This document shows positions 56,793 to 64,000 of a stretch of 64,000 bases of DNA, piece after piece; within the stretch, counting starts at the first letter, position 1; each line of letters opens with the position of its first letter. The translations under genes were made by a program, and so were the position numbers. A model generated the notes under the pieces. That model made no database searches. It was not told the DNA's origin and was given only the letters and a program-made list of their open reading frames with translations. The stretch comes from Gulosibacter macacae. Lineage in GTDB: Bacteria > Actinomycetota > Actinomycetes > Actinomycetales > Microbacteriaceae. The stretch covers positions 124,001 through 188,000 of the forward strand of contig NZ_RQVS01000004.1 in NCBI RefSeq assembly GCF_003865375.1, read 5' to 3'.

Positions 56793-58678
56793 AGCCGGAA
56801 CCCCGAGGTCTTGCGTCCCGTGTAGATGCGCTCGACGCGCTCCCCGAGGTTCGCGCAGAGCGACTCCGGTGCCCAGCCGGTCCACGAGGCCCACTCCGAC
56901 AGCTTCACATCATTACCCTCATTGCCCCAGACCTGCACGCGCATCCCCGGCCAGCACTCAAAGTCGCCAAGGTCGAGCACGACCTGATCCATCGCGATGC
57001 GACCGACCACCGGCACCTGCCAGCCGCCGATCGTCACCCGCGCGTGGCCGAATGCCGCGCGTGGCAATGCATCCGCGTAGCCAATCGGCAGCAAGCCGAG
57101 CGTCGTCGGCTCCTTCGCTTCCCACTGGTAGCCGTAGCTCACGTGCTGCCCGGCCTGCACTCGCTTGATGCCAATGAGCTCAGAGCGCAGCGAGAGCGTC
57201 GACGGTAGCGGGTCAGCCGGGTCGAGCCCGTACACCGCTCGCGTCGAGGTTGGGGCGTCAGGTGCGAGCACCCCGTCAACGCCGCGCAATCGCAGCGCCT
57301 CAAGGTCGTTCCGCGTACGCACCACAATCGGCAAGCCGGTATCGCGGATGAACGGCAACACTTCGGCGAGGCCGTGGCCGTACGCATCCGAAGACACATC
57401 GACGGCATAGGCGAGATCACGGCGGTTCGCACCCACGGTCGCGGCCCGGCGCGCGAGCCGTTGCAGGCGTCGCGCGAGGAGTTCAAGGTCGATCACCGCC
57501 TGCCGCTGGGGAGCGGTGACTGCCCGTCCTGGATCCTCGATCGGCGGCCAGGCAACTCGGCGCGCGTCGTCGGAGGGCAACGCGGGTGTGTACTCGCGGG
57601 CGATCCGGCCGGTGAGCCGCGTCGTCACCTCGTAGTTGATCGTCTGCGTGGCCGCGGCCCAATCGTCAGCGGTCGCACCGCCCTCACCCGGTCGGGCAAT
57701 CACGGTGAGCTGGCGCGGCGACGGCACCGAGGCATCCGGCGCGAACGCCGCATCTTCGACATCAGGCGCTTCCCCGAGTGGCGACACAAAGAGGTGCACC
57801 GGTGTCACCTCATCGATGCGCCACTGTTCCCCGGAATCATCGATGAGCGGCGGCAGCTCGCCGCGTAGCGGAGGCAGACCATCGCCCTGCCCGACACCCA
57901 CAGCCCAGCGGCCCGCGAGCCGGCGAATCGGTGCGCGCAGGCGCAGCGCCGGCCGCAAGCCAAGCGCATCCGCGGTGCCGTCAGTGTCAGGCGCGAGCCC
58001 ATAGAGCGAAATGCCGAGCCGCACCAGGTCATAGCGTGCCTGCGGATACTTCAACGCCGCGCCGGTCGCAGCTAGGTGGAGCAGCTGCGGATGCAAGCCC
58101 ACCTCGGCCGCAATCTCCCGCGCCCGATCAAATTGCGCCACCTGAGCGAGGTCGTCGTCAGCGGAGGTGCCAGAAATATGGCTCATCATGCCGGCGATAT
58201 GGATGCGGCCACCGCGCTCAAGATCGCGGGCGTGGGCAAAGAGCGTGCGCCATTCCTCGATCGGGGCGCCATTGCGGCCGAGGCCGGTATCGAGCTTGAT
58301 GTGCACATCGACCGTGGCCGCGTGGCTACCGCGTCGACGGTCTTCGGCGGCCGCCGCCACGACCGCGAGTTGCTCCATCGACGACACCGCGATGTCGAGT
58401 TGCCCGGCAATCACCGACTCCCAGGTCTCCCCCGCCGAGTGCAACCAGGTGAGGATGCGGGTATCGAGACCGGCCGCCCGCAGCGCAATGCCCTCCGACG
58501 CATCCGCCACACCGATCCACTTGGCCCCGGCCGCGGCGACCGTGCGCGCGACCGGCAACGCACCGTGGCCATAACCCGAGGCCTTGACGATGGGCATCAC
58601 CGCGACGCCGACCGCGTCGGAAAAGGCGCGGTAATTGTGCTCAATGGCCTCGAGATCAACGTCGATGGTCGGGATCAT
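56789..58678 (-). CDS. alr: Alanine racemase, tandem-fused and partly degenerate
   Basis: Makes D-alanine for peptidoglycan. At 629 residues it is nearly twice the usual 370. Residues 1-230 are a normal PLP barrel (Lys32 in VKASGYGHG; HIKLDTGLGRNG; MSHISGTSADDD; VRLGISLYGLAP). Residues 250-365 are a degraded C-terminal domain lacking the VSYG Tyr, ending TQTINYEVTTRLTGRIAREY. Residues 394-490 are a shortened second barrel (AVDVSSDAYGHGLAEV) with Ser429 where the PLP lysine should be. Residues 500-629 are an intact C-terminal domain (QHVSYGYQWE with Tyr515; PIGYADALPR). So one good barrel and one good C-domain are separated by two decayed halves. The length is not due to frameshift in the window. 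Confidence 0.95.
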   Translation of the reverse strand: MIPTIDVDLEAIEHNYRAFSDAVGVAVMPIVKASGYGHGALPVARTVAAAGAKWIGVADASEGIALRAAGLDTRILTWLHSAGETWESVIAGQLDIAVSSMEQLAVVAAAAEDRRRGSHAATVDVHIKLDTGLGRNGAPIEEWRTLFAHARDLERGGRIHIAGMMSHISGTSADDDLAQVAQFDRAREIAAEVGLHPQLLHLAATGAALKYPQARYDLVRLGISLYGLAPDTDGTADALGLRPALRLRAPIRRLAGRWAVGVGQGDGLPPLRGELPPLIDDSGEQWRIDEVTPVHLFVSPLGEAPDVEDAAFAPDASVPSPRQLTVIARPGEGGATADDWAAATQTINYEVTTRLTGRIAREYTPALPSDDARRVAWPPIEDPGRAVTAPQRQAVIDLELLARRLQRLARRAATVGANRRDLAYAVDVSSDAYGHGLAEVLPFIRDTGLPIVVRTRNDLEALRLRGVDGVLAPDAPTSTRAVYGLDPADPLPSTLSLRSELIGIKRVQAGQHVSYGYQWEAKEPTTLGLLPIGYADALPRAAFGHARVTIGGWQVPVVGRIAMDQVVLDLGDFECWPGMRVQVWGNEGNDVKLSEWASWTGWAPESLCANLGERVERIYTGRKTSGFRL

Positions 58679-58716
58679 GCGGGCTCCTCGAGACGGTGAT
58701 GGCAGGGCAGGATGCG

Positions 58717-59067
58717 TCAGCGCCGCTCGGCGACGACAAACGCGGTGGCGCGGGTGCGGTCGTGCGAGAGCGTGAGGTGGAGCGCATCCACCCCGATGCT
58801 ATCGAGCATCGCCCGCAGCCGCGGCGACTCGACGAAGTGCGGGGGTCCGAGCGGTTCGCGCGTCACTTCGAAGTCGATGAGTTCGAGGCCGTGCAGACCG
58901 CGCAGCGCTTTGATCGCGGCCTCGCGCGCCGCGAAGCGCGCCGCAATTGACGAGAGCGGCAACTCAAGTTCGGCGGCCGAAAACACGCGCTCGGCAAAGC
59001 GGGCCGAGCGGATTGCCCGCTCGACCCGCTCAATTTCGACGGTGTCGACTCCGATGCCGAAGATCAT
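58717..59067 (-). CDS. acpS: Holo-ACP synthase
   Basis: Attaches 4'-phosphopantetheine to the primary-metabolism ACP. The ATG at 59067 gives 116 residues (MIFGIGVDTVEIERVERAIR). The Mg-binding Asp of GIGVD and the FAAREAAIKAL motif with catalytic Glu and Lys are present, and HLTLSHDRTRATAFVV closes the fold. Separate from the Sfp-type enzyme of the PKS cluster (40959). It is transcribed with glmS (25 nt) and alr (38 nt). Confidence 0.95.
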   Translation of the reverse strand: MIFGIGVDTVEIERVERAIRSARFAERVFSAAELELPLSSIAARFAAREAAIKALRGLHGLELIDFEVTREPLGPPHFVESPRLRAMLDSIGVDALHLTLSHDRTRATAFVVAERR

Positions 59068-59092
59068 CGACAAAGGCTATCGTGCCGAGTGG

Positions 59093-60943
59093 CTACTCGA
59101 CCGTGACCGACTTCGCGAGGTTACGCGGCTGGTCAACGTCGAGACCCTTCGCGGTCGACAGCTCGAGCGCGAAGATCTGCAGCGGCACGACGTGAAGGAG
59201 CGGCTCGAAGGCCGGGTCGGTCGGCGGCACCGTGAACACCTCGTCGGCAATCGGCAGCACCGCAGCGTCGCTCACCTCGGCAACCGCGAGTACGCGGGCA
59301 CCGCGGGCGCGAATCTCCTGGATGTTCGAGACGATCTTCGGGTGCAGGGTGTCGTCGTAGCGCGGGCTCGGCACGAGCACGAACACCGGCTGGCCGGGTT
59401 CGATGAGCGCGATCGGGCCGTGTTTGAGCTCGCCGGCAGCAAAGCCCTCGGCGTGGATGTACGCGATCTCCTTGAGCTTGAGCGCGCCTTCGAGCGCGAT
59501 CGGGAAGCCCGTGTTGCGGCCGAGGTAGAGCACTGAGCGAGTGTCGGCCATCCAGTTCGCGAGTTCGCGGATGCGGTCGTGGTGCTGCAGCACCTCGCGC
59601 ACCTTGTCGGGAATGGTTTCGAACTCGGCGAGGATGTGGGCCACCTCGGCGTCGGTGAGCGTCTGGCGGGCCTGCGCGGCGTGGAGTGCGAGCAGGTAGA
59701 TCGCGGCGATCTGGGCGACGAATGCCTTTGTCGAGGCAACGGCAACCTCAGGGCCGGCGTGGGTGTAAACCACCGCATCGGATTCGCGCGGGATGGTCGC
59801 CCCCTGCGTGTTGCAGATCGACAGCGTCTTCGCGCCGCGCTCGCGCGCGAAGCGCACAGCCATGAGGGTGTCCATCGTTTCGCCCGATTGCGAAAGCGAG
59901 ACGATGAGGCAGCGCTCGTCGACGACCGGGTCGCGGTAGCGGAACTCGTGCGCGAGTTCGACCTGCACCGGGATGCGGCTCCACTTTTCGAGCATGTACG
60001 CCGCGGTCTGGCCCGAGTAGTAGGCGGTGCCACAGGCGACGATGATGATGCGGTCAATCTCGCGGAAGTAGCCCTCGCCGAGCGCATCGAGGTCGGGCAG
60101 GGTGACGCGGCCCTCGTGGAAGCGACCACGGATGGTGTTCTCGATGGCTTCGGGGTCTTCAGAGATTTCCTTCGCCATGAACGATGGCCAGCCACCCTTC
60201 TCGGCGGCAGCAGCATCCCAGGTCACTTCGAAGGGCTCGCCCTCGGCCGGCTCGCCGTCGAAGGTGGTGATTTCAATGGAATCGGCGCGCACGACCACCA
60301 TCTGCGCCTGGCCGACCGCAATCGCGCTGTGGGTGTGCTCGACGAATGCAGCGACGTCAGAACCGAGGAAGTTCTCGCCTTCGCCAAGGCCGATCACAAG
60401 CGGTGAGTTGAGGCGGGCACCGACGATGACACCGGGCTGGTCGGCGTGAATTGCCAGCAGCGTGAAGGCACCGTCAAGGCGGCCAACGACGGCGCGGAAT
60501 GCCGCCTCGAGGTCGCCGACGCGACGGTACTCACGCGCGATGAGGTGCGCGGCCACTTCCGAGTCGGTCTCGGAGCGAAACTCGACGCCCTCGGCGAGGA
60601 GTTCATCCTTGAGCTCGGTGAAGTTTTCAATGATGCCGTTGTGAATGAGCGCGAGGCGGCCGTTATCGGCGAGATGCGGGTGGGCATTCGCATCGGTCGG
60701 GGCGCCGTGGGTGGCCCAGCGGGTGTGACCGATACCGGTCGTGCCATCGGCCATGGGGTGAGCGGCGAGGTCGTCGACGAGAGTTTGCAGCTTGCCAGCG
60801 CGCTTGCGCTCGTGCAAGGCACCTTCAGCGTCGATCACGGCGATACCCGCCGAGTCGTAGCCGCGGTATTCAAGTCGCCGCAGGCCATTGAGGAGGATCT
60901 GCTGACTGGGGCGATCTCCGACGTATCCAACGATTCCACACAT
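59093..60943 (-). CDS. glmS: Glutamine-fructose-6-phosphate aminotransferase (isomerising)
   Basis: First enzyme of UDP-GlcNAc synthesis. The ATG at 60943 gives MCGIVGYVGDRPSQQILLNG with Cys2 as amidotransferase nucleophile (616 residues). The GATase domain has the family motif TGIGHTRWATHGAPTDANAH. The two SIS domains contain IVACGTAYYSGQTAAYMLEK, IVSLSQSGETMDTLMAVRF, the FLGRNTGFPIALEGALKLKE-type motif (here YLGRNTGF...) and PRNLAKSVTVE at the end. It is the first gene of the glmS-acpS-alr-tsaE-tsaB-tsaD run. I see no glmS ribozyme upstream; the 83-nt gap to coaA is too short. Confidence 0.98.
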   Translation of the reverse strand: MCGIVGYVGDRPSQQILLNGLRRLEYRGYDSAGIAVIDAEGALHERKRAGKLQTLVDDLAAHPMADGTTGIGHTRWATHGAPTDANAHPHLADNGRLALIHNGIIENFTELKDELLAEGVEFRSETDSEVAAHLIAREYRRVGDLEAAFRAVVGRLDGAFTLLAIHADQPGVIVGARLNSPLVIGLGEGENFLGSDVAAFVEHTHSAIAVGQAQMVVVRADSIEITTFDGEPAEGEPFEVTWDAAAAEKGGWPSFMAKEISEDPEAIENTIRGRFHEGRVTLPDLDALGEGYFREIDRIIIVACGTAYYSGQTAAYMLEKWSRIPVQVELAHEFRYRDPVVDERCLIVSLSQSGETMDTLMAVRFARERGAKTLSICNTQGATIPRESDAVVYTHAGPEVAVASTKAFVAQIAAIYLLALHAAQARQTLTDAEVAHILAEFETIPDKVREVLQHHDRIRELANWMADTRSVLYLGRNTGFPIALEGALKLKEIAYIHAEGFAAGELKHGPIALIEPGQPVFVLVPSPRYDDTLHPKIVSNIQEIRARGARVLAVAEVSDAAVLPIADEVFTVPPTDPAFEPLLHVVPLQIFALELSTAKGLDVDQPRNLAKSVTVE

Positions 60944-61026
60944 GGGAAACATTCTGCACCCGGCATCACCTCGCAAAGATGAGACGCGCGTGAAATAGCC
61001 CTCATCTGGCGATTAGGCTCGAGTTC

Positions 61027-61983
61027 ATGAATCACAACGGCCGTCGCGACACTGCACCCCAGTGGTCGACTCCGTTCGTTGAAATTGAGCGTCGCGATTG
61101 GGCCGCACTGGCGCCAACGACGCCGCTCACCCTCGATGAAACCGATGTCGTGCGCCTGCGTGGTTTGGGCGATCCGATCGATATTGATGAGGTGCGCGAG
61201 GTGTATGTGCCGCTCTCGCGATTGCTGAATCTGCAGATCGCGAACGCGCGCGAGTTACACCGAGCGACGAGTTCTTTCTTGGGCGAGCGCTCGACACCAA
61301 CCCCGTTCGTGATTGGTGTCGCGGGCTCAGTGGCCGTTGGTAAGTCGACCGTGGCGCGCCTCCTGCGGGAACTCTTGCGCCGCTGGGAAGACACGCCCCG
61401 GGTCGAACTCATCACCACCGATGGGTTTCTCTACCCGAATGCCGAGCTTGAGCGTCGCGGCATCATGCACCGCAAGGGTTTCCCCGAGTCGTACGACCGT
61501 CGCTCGCTCCTGCGCTTCGTCACACAGGTGAAATCGGGGGCGCCCGAAGTGCGCGCGCCGTTCTACTCGCACATGGTCTACGACATCGTGCCGGATGCTG
61601 AGATCGTCGTGAATGCGCCGGATGTGCTCATTGTTGAGGGGCTCAACGTGTTGCAGCCGCCGACCTCGGCGCATCCGCTCGCCGTGAGCGACATGTTCGA
61701 CTTTTCGGTCTATGTAGATGCGCGCACCGGCGATATTGCGCGCTGGTACGAGGAGCGTTTCCTTCGCTTGCAGAAGGGCGCATTCTCGAATCCGTCGTCG
61801 TACTTCCGCCGCTATGCCGATCTTTCTGAAGCGGATGCGCTGCGCACGGCGCGAGAGATTTGGCAGTCGATCAACCTGCCGAACCTCGAAGACAATATTG
61901 CGCGCACGAAGTCACGCGCTCGGTTGATCTTGCGCAAGGCGCCGGACCACACGGTGGACCGGGTGCTGTTGCGGAAGATCTAG
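61027..61983 (+). CDS. coaA: Type I pantothenate kinase
   Basis: Phosphorylates pantothenate, the first step of CoA synthesis, which also feeds the two phosphopantetheinyl transferases. The 318-residue protein has the P-loop [57 protein letters not shown], and [20 protein letters not shown], all diagnostic of bacterial PanK-I. It diverges from glmS and is followed by a palindromic repeat. Confidence 0.97.
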   Translation: MNHNGRRDTAPQWSTPFVEIERRDWAALAPTTPLTLDETDVVRLRGLGDPIDIDEVREVYVPLSRLLNLQIANARELHRATSSFLGERSTPTPFVIGVAGSVAVGKSTVARLLRELLRRWEDTPRVELITTDGFLYPNAELERRGIMHRKGFPESYDRRSLLRFVTQVKSGAPEVRAPFYSHMVYDIVPDAEIVVNAPDVLIVEGLNVLQPPTSAHPLAVSDMFDFSVYVDARTGDIARWYEERFLRLQKGAFSNPSSYFRRYADLSEADALRTAREIWQSINLPNLEDNIARTKSRARLILRKAPDHTVDRVLLRKI

Positions 61984-62083
61984 GTGGGGTGGGGTCTCGA
62001 TACGCGGCTACGCCGCTACTCGACCAACCAAGAAATTTGGCTGGTCGAGTAGGAGCGAAGCGACGGATCGAGACCACCCCACC
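61984..62083. repeat. TACTCGACC-family palindrome after coaA
   Basis: A 100-nt near-perfect palindrome: GTGGGGTGGGGTCTCGATAC on the left, GGATCGAGACCACCCCAC on the right, with inner arms ACTCGACCA and TGGTCGAGT around AAGAAATTTGGC. It lies between convergent coaA and mtlD and may terminate both. It is the best preserved full-length copy. Confidence 0.9.
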
Positions 62084-62093
62084 ACACCCTGAG

Positions 62094-63230
62094 TCAGCCC
62101 TGCTGCACCTGCTCCACCACGGCAACAACCTCGTCGTGGAGCGTATCGCCGTCGACGAGCCCGGTCACCCGGGTCGTCAGTTCCGCCGCCGAGAGCTCGC
62201 CGAGCCACTCCTGCAGCTCAACCGCCTGCGGGTCATCGACATTGTCGTAGCGCAACGCCGCACCTACCGCGCGCAAGAGCGCATCGTGCTCGAGCCCGCG
62301 CGCCGCAAGATCGTGCGCCGGCTGAATGAAGCGCTCGTGCCGCCCGAGCTTGCGCTGCGGCTGGCGGCCGATGCGCTCGGGGGTATCGGGCAGCTCCGGG
62401 TTTTCGAAGCGCTCAATCGCGCGGTTCACATACGCCTGGTGCTCGTCGCGGTTGAAGCCGTACTCGGCAATGAGCAGCTCGCTCGTCTCACCGAGGGCAG
62501 CCGTGACCTCTTCACGCACCTTCGGGTTGCCGAGCGCCGCCGCAATCGACGGCTCACCGAGCGCATAGCCCCAATAGGCGGCCGTGGCATGGCCGGTGTT
62601 TACGGTGAAGAGCTTGCGCTCAATGTAGGGCCCGAGGTCATCGACGAAGTGGGCACCGGGGATATCCGGCACCTCATCGCCGAACGGACCGCGCTCGATG
62701 GTCCACTCGTAGAAGTCCTCGACGACCACATCCACGCCGTCAGCGTGCACGGCCGGGATGATGCGGTCGACCGCGGTATTCGCGAAGATCGCCTTCTCGG
62801 CAAGCTCGGGAGCCCCGTCGAGGATGAAGTCACGCAGCGTATCGGTGCCGTTAATCGCGTTCTCGCAGGCCATCACGATGAGTTTCGGCGCGTCAGCGGC
62901 CCGCGCCTCGAGCCCCTTGCGGATGACCGGGGCAATGAACTTGAGCACCCCCGCGCCAACAGCGCAGGTGACGACATCAGCACCGGCAACTGCCGCTACT
63001 GCATCCGCCTCATTGGTTGCCGAGTTCACGGCACGGAAGTTGCGCACGGTGTGGGTGCGCGCCTGTGCGCCCACCTCGCGCACCTCGTAGGTGTCGACGG
63101 CGTTGAGCGCGTCGACGAGTTCGGCGTTGACATCGCTGAACACGAGGTCGTAGCCGGCTTCGTTGAGCACGAGCCCAACGAAGCCGCGACCGATGTTGCC
63201 GGCGCCAAAGTGGACCGCAACTTTCGTCAT
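62094..63230 (-). CDS. mtlD: Mannitol-1-phosphate 5-dehydrogenase
   Basis: Oxidises mannitol 1-phosphate to fructose 6-phosphate with NAD. The 378-residue protein starts TKVAVHFGAGNIGRGFVGLV (Rossmann), has VMACENAINGTDTLRDFILD and ANTAVDRIIPAVHADGVDV (polyol-dehydrogenase signature with the active Lys region modified in the family way) and FTVNTGHATAAYWGYALGEP. Its start shares one base with the mtlA stop (TAATG). Together they catabolise mannitol taken up by the PTS. Confidence 0.97.
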   Translation of the reverse strand: MTKVAVHFGAGNIGRGFVGLVLNEAGYDLVFSDVNAELVDALNAVDTYEVREVGAQARTHTVRNFRAVNSATNEADAVAAVAGADVVTCAVGAGVLKFIAPVIRKGLEARAADAPKLIVMACENAINGTDTLRDFILDGAPELAEKAIFANTAVDRIIPAVHADGVDVVVEDFYEWTIERGPFGDEVPDIPGAHFVDDLGPYIERKLFTVNTGHATAAYWGYALGEPSIAAALGNPKVREEVTAALGETSELLIAEYGFNRDEHQAYVNRAIERFENPELPDTPERIGRQPQRKLGRHERFIQPAHDLAARGLEHDALLRAVGAALRYDNVDDPQAVELQEWLGELSAAELTTRVTGLVDGDTLHDEVVAVVEQVQQG

Positions 63231-64000
63231 TACTTGTTCACTCCTTCGAGTTCGGCGTAGAGCGCCGCCGCGTCGGGTGCGGCGATGAGGCGATCGACGT
63301 TCTCTTGGTTCGCGAAGATAGTCGCGATGGCCGAGAGAATCTCGAGGTGGCCGCCATCCTTACCGGCGATACCGACGACGAAGCGCACCTCGTTGCCGTC
63401 CCAGTCGATCGGGTTTTCGTAGCGGATGAACGCGAGGGCCGAGTCGAGCACCGAGGCCTTGGCTTCGTTCGTGCCGTGCGGAATGGCGATGTAGTTGCCC
63501 ATGTAGGTCGACACGGTTGCCTCGCGGTCGAACATGGCGTCGATGTAGTCGGGAGTGACGGCTCCTGCGGCGACGAGCATTTCGCCCGCCTCGCGGATCG
63601 CGTCCTCCTTGTTCGTAGCCTTGCCGTTTGCGATGACTCGGTCAGGGGTGAGCACCTGGCCTTCGCCAGTCTGTGCTTCAGTAACTGCTGCTTCAGTAGC
63701 CGGAGCTTCGGCTGCCGCCACAGGTTCAGCGGCAGGTTCCGCAGCGGTTGCCGCGACCGCACCCGCACCAGCGGCCGCACCGGCAGTGGCGACGGGAGCA
63801 GCTACAGGAGCAGCGTTGGGAGCTGCCTCGGCTTCGGGAGCAACCTCATCCAATTCACCGGCACGCTGTGCGCGCACGAGCTCAACGACCTCGTCATAGC
63901 GTGGCGAGTTCATGAAGTTGTCGACCGACACGTGCATCGCACCGGGCACGCGACCCTTCGCGCGCGGGGTGAGTTCGTTCTGCGTGATGATGATGTCGGC
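63230..64000 (-). CDS. mtlA: Mannitol PTS transporter, IIB end and IIA domain, 5' part outside the window
   Basis: The frame is open to the window edge and begins in the IIB domain: ADIIITQNELTPRAKG, then GAMHVSVDNFMNSPRYDEVV. An Ala/Pro/Glu-rich linker of about 50 residues follows. A complete IIA domain then runs from LTPDRVIANGKATNKEDAI, with the phosphorylated His in YIAIPHGTNEAKASV, to the end at GVNK. So this is a IICBA-type protein whose IIC membrane part is upstream of base 64000. The short in-frame start at 63949 is internal. The call is firm; only completeness is limited. Confidence 0.95.
   Translation of the reverse strand, partial: ADIIITQNELTPRAKGRVPGAMHVSVDNFMNSPRYDEVVELVRAQRAGELDEVAPEAEAAPNAAPVAAPVATAGAAAGAGAVAATAAEPAAEPVAAAEAPATEAAVTEAQTGEGQVLTPDRVIANGKATNKEDAIREAGEMLVAAGAVTPDYIDAMFDREATVSTYMGNYIAIPHGTNEAKASVLDSALAFIRYENPIDWDGNEVRFVVGIAGKDGGHLEILSAIATIFANQENVDRLIAAPDAAALYAELEGVNK

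Noticed and set aside
56789-58678. alr length as result of frameshift or two separate genes
   Set aside because: The frame is continuous with no internal stop, and the intact halves are at opposite ends; two separate genes would each lack an essential part.
60944-61026. glmS ribozyme or riboswitch
   Set aside because: The 83-nt gap between divergent glmS and coaA is too short and shows no conserved core.

Overview
The window is GC-rich, gene-dense chromosomal DNA of an actinobacterium, most likely a member of the Microbacteriaceae. The evidence is the sucCD-PerM (DUF6350) order, a monomeric NADP-dependent isocitrate dehydrogenase, a GuaB3-type IMP dehydrogenase relative beside SURF1 and DUF3817 genes, a stand-alone groES behind a CIRCE operator, the glmS-acpS-alr-tsaE-tsaB-rimI/tsaD order, and many ATGA/TAATG overlaps. 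No rRNA, tRNA, CRISPR array, phage or transposase gene was seen.

Layout. 1-3147 (minus): PerM-like membrane protein (cut by the window edge), sucD, sucC. 3436-6616 (plus): MacA/MacB-like adaptor, ATPase and permease. 6802-7949 (minus): two paralogous small membrane proteins bracketed by inverted repeats. 8275-11867 (minus): an EamA transporter and the helicase PcrA. 12041-18586 (plus): a complete jetABCD (Wadjet) anti-plasmid operon lying between two near-identical 79-nt palindromes. 18767-28941: housekeeping genes (GDPD, Bax1-like, DUF3054, sirtuin, guaA, SDR, DUF3817, SURF1, guaB3, glpK). 29056-32459: three related lipoproteins plus a DnaQ-BRCT exonuclease. 32675-40949: icd, VOC protein, an AbiEi-like/DUF559 gene also bracketed by a second family of 79-nt palindromes, guaB, rarD, groES and a THUMP-like methyltransferase.

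40959-52606 (minus) is an eleven-gene, tightly packed cluster: ABC exporter, malonyltransferase, ketoreductase, ACP, hotdog dehydratase, a GNAT protein with a long unrecognised C-terminal region, a glycosyltransferase-like protein, a GcvT/YgfZ-like folate-binding protein, a KS fused to a KS-like protein that has lost both catalytic histidines (KS-CLF fusion), and an Sfp-type phosphopantetheinyl transferase. No enoyl reductase is present, so I read it as a highly reducing type II PKS that should make and export a polyene-type acyl product. I regard it as the best candidate here for an undescribed system.

52910-64000: a low-complexity membrane protein, the t6A/cell-wall group (rimI-tsaD fusion, tsaB, tsaE, a tandem-fused alr, acpS, glmS), coaA, and mtlD with the 3' part of mtlA. 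A dispersed palindromic repeat family with a TACTCGACC core occurs in at least eight intergenic places and has entered the coding sequence of tsaE in frame; it probably also formed the tail of the phosphopantetheinyl transferase.
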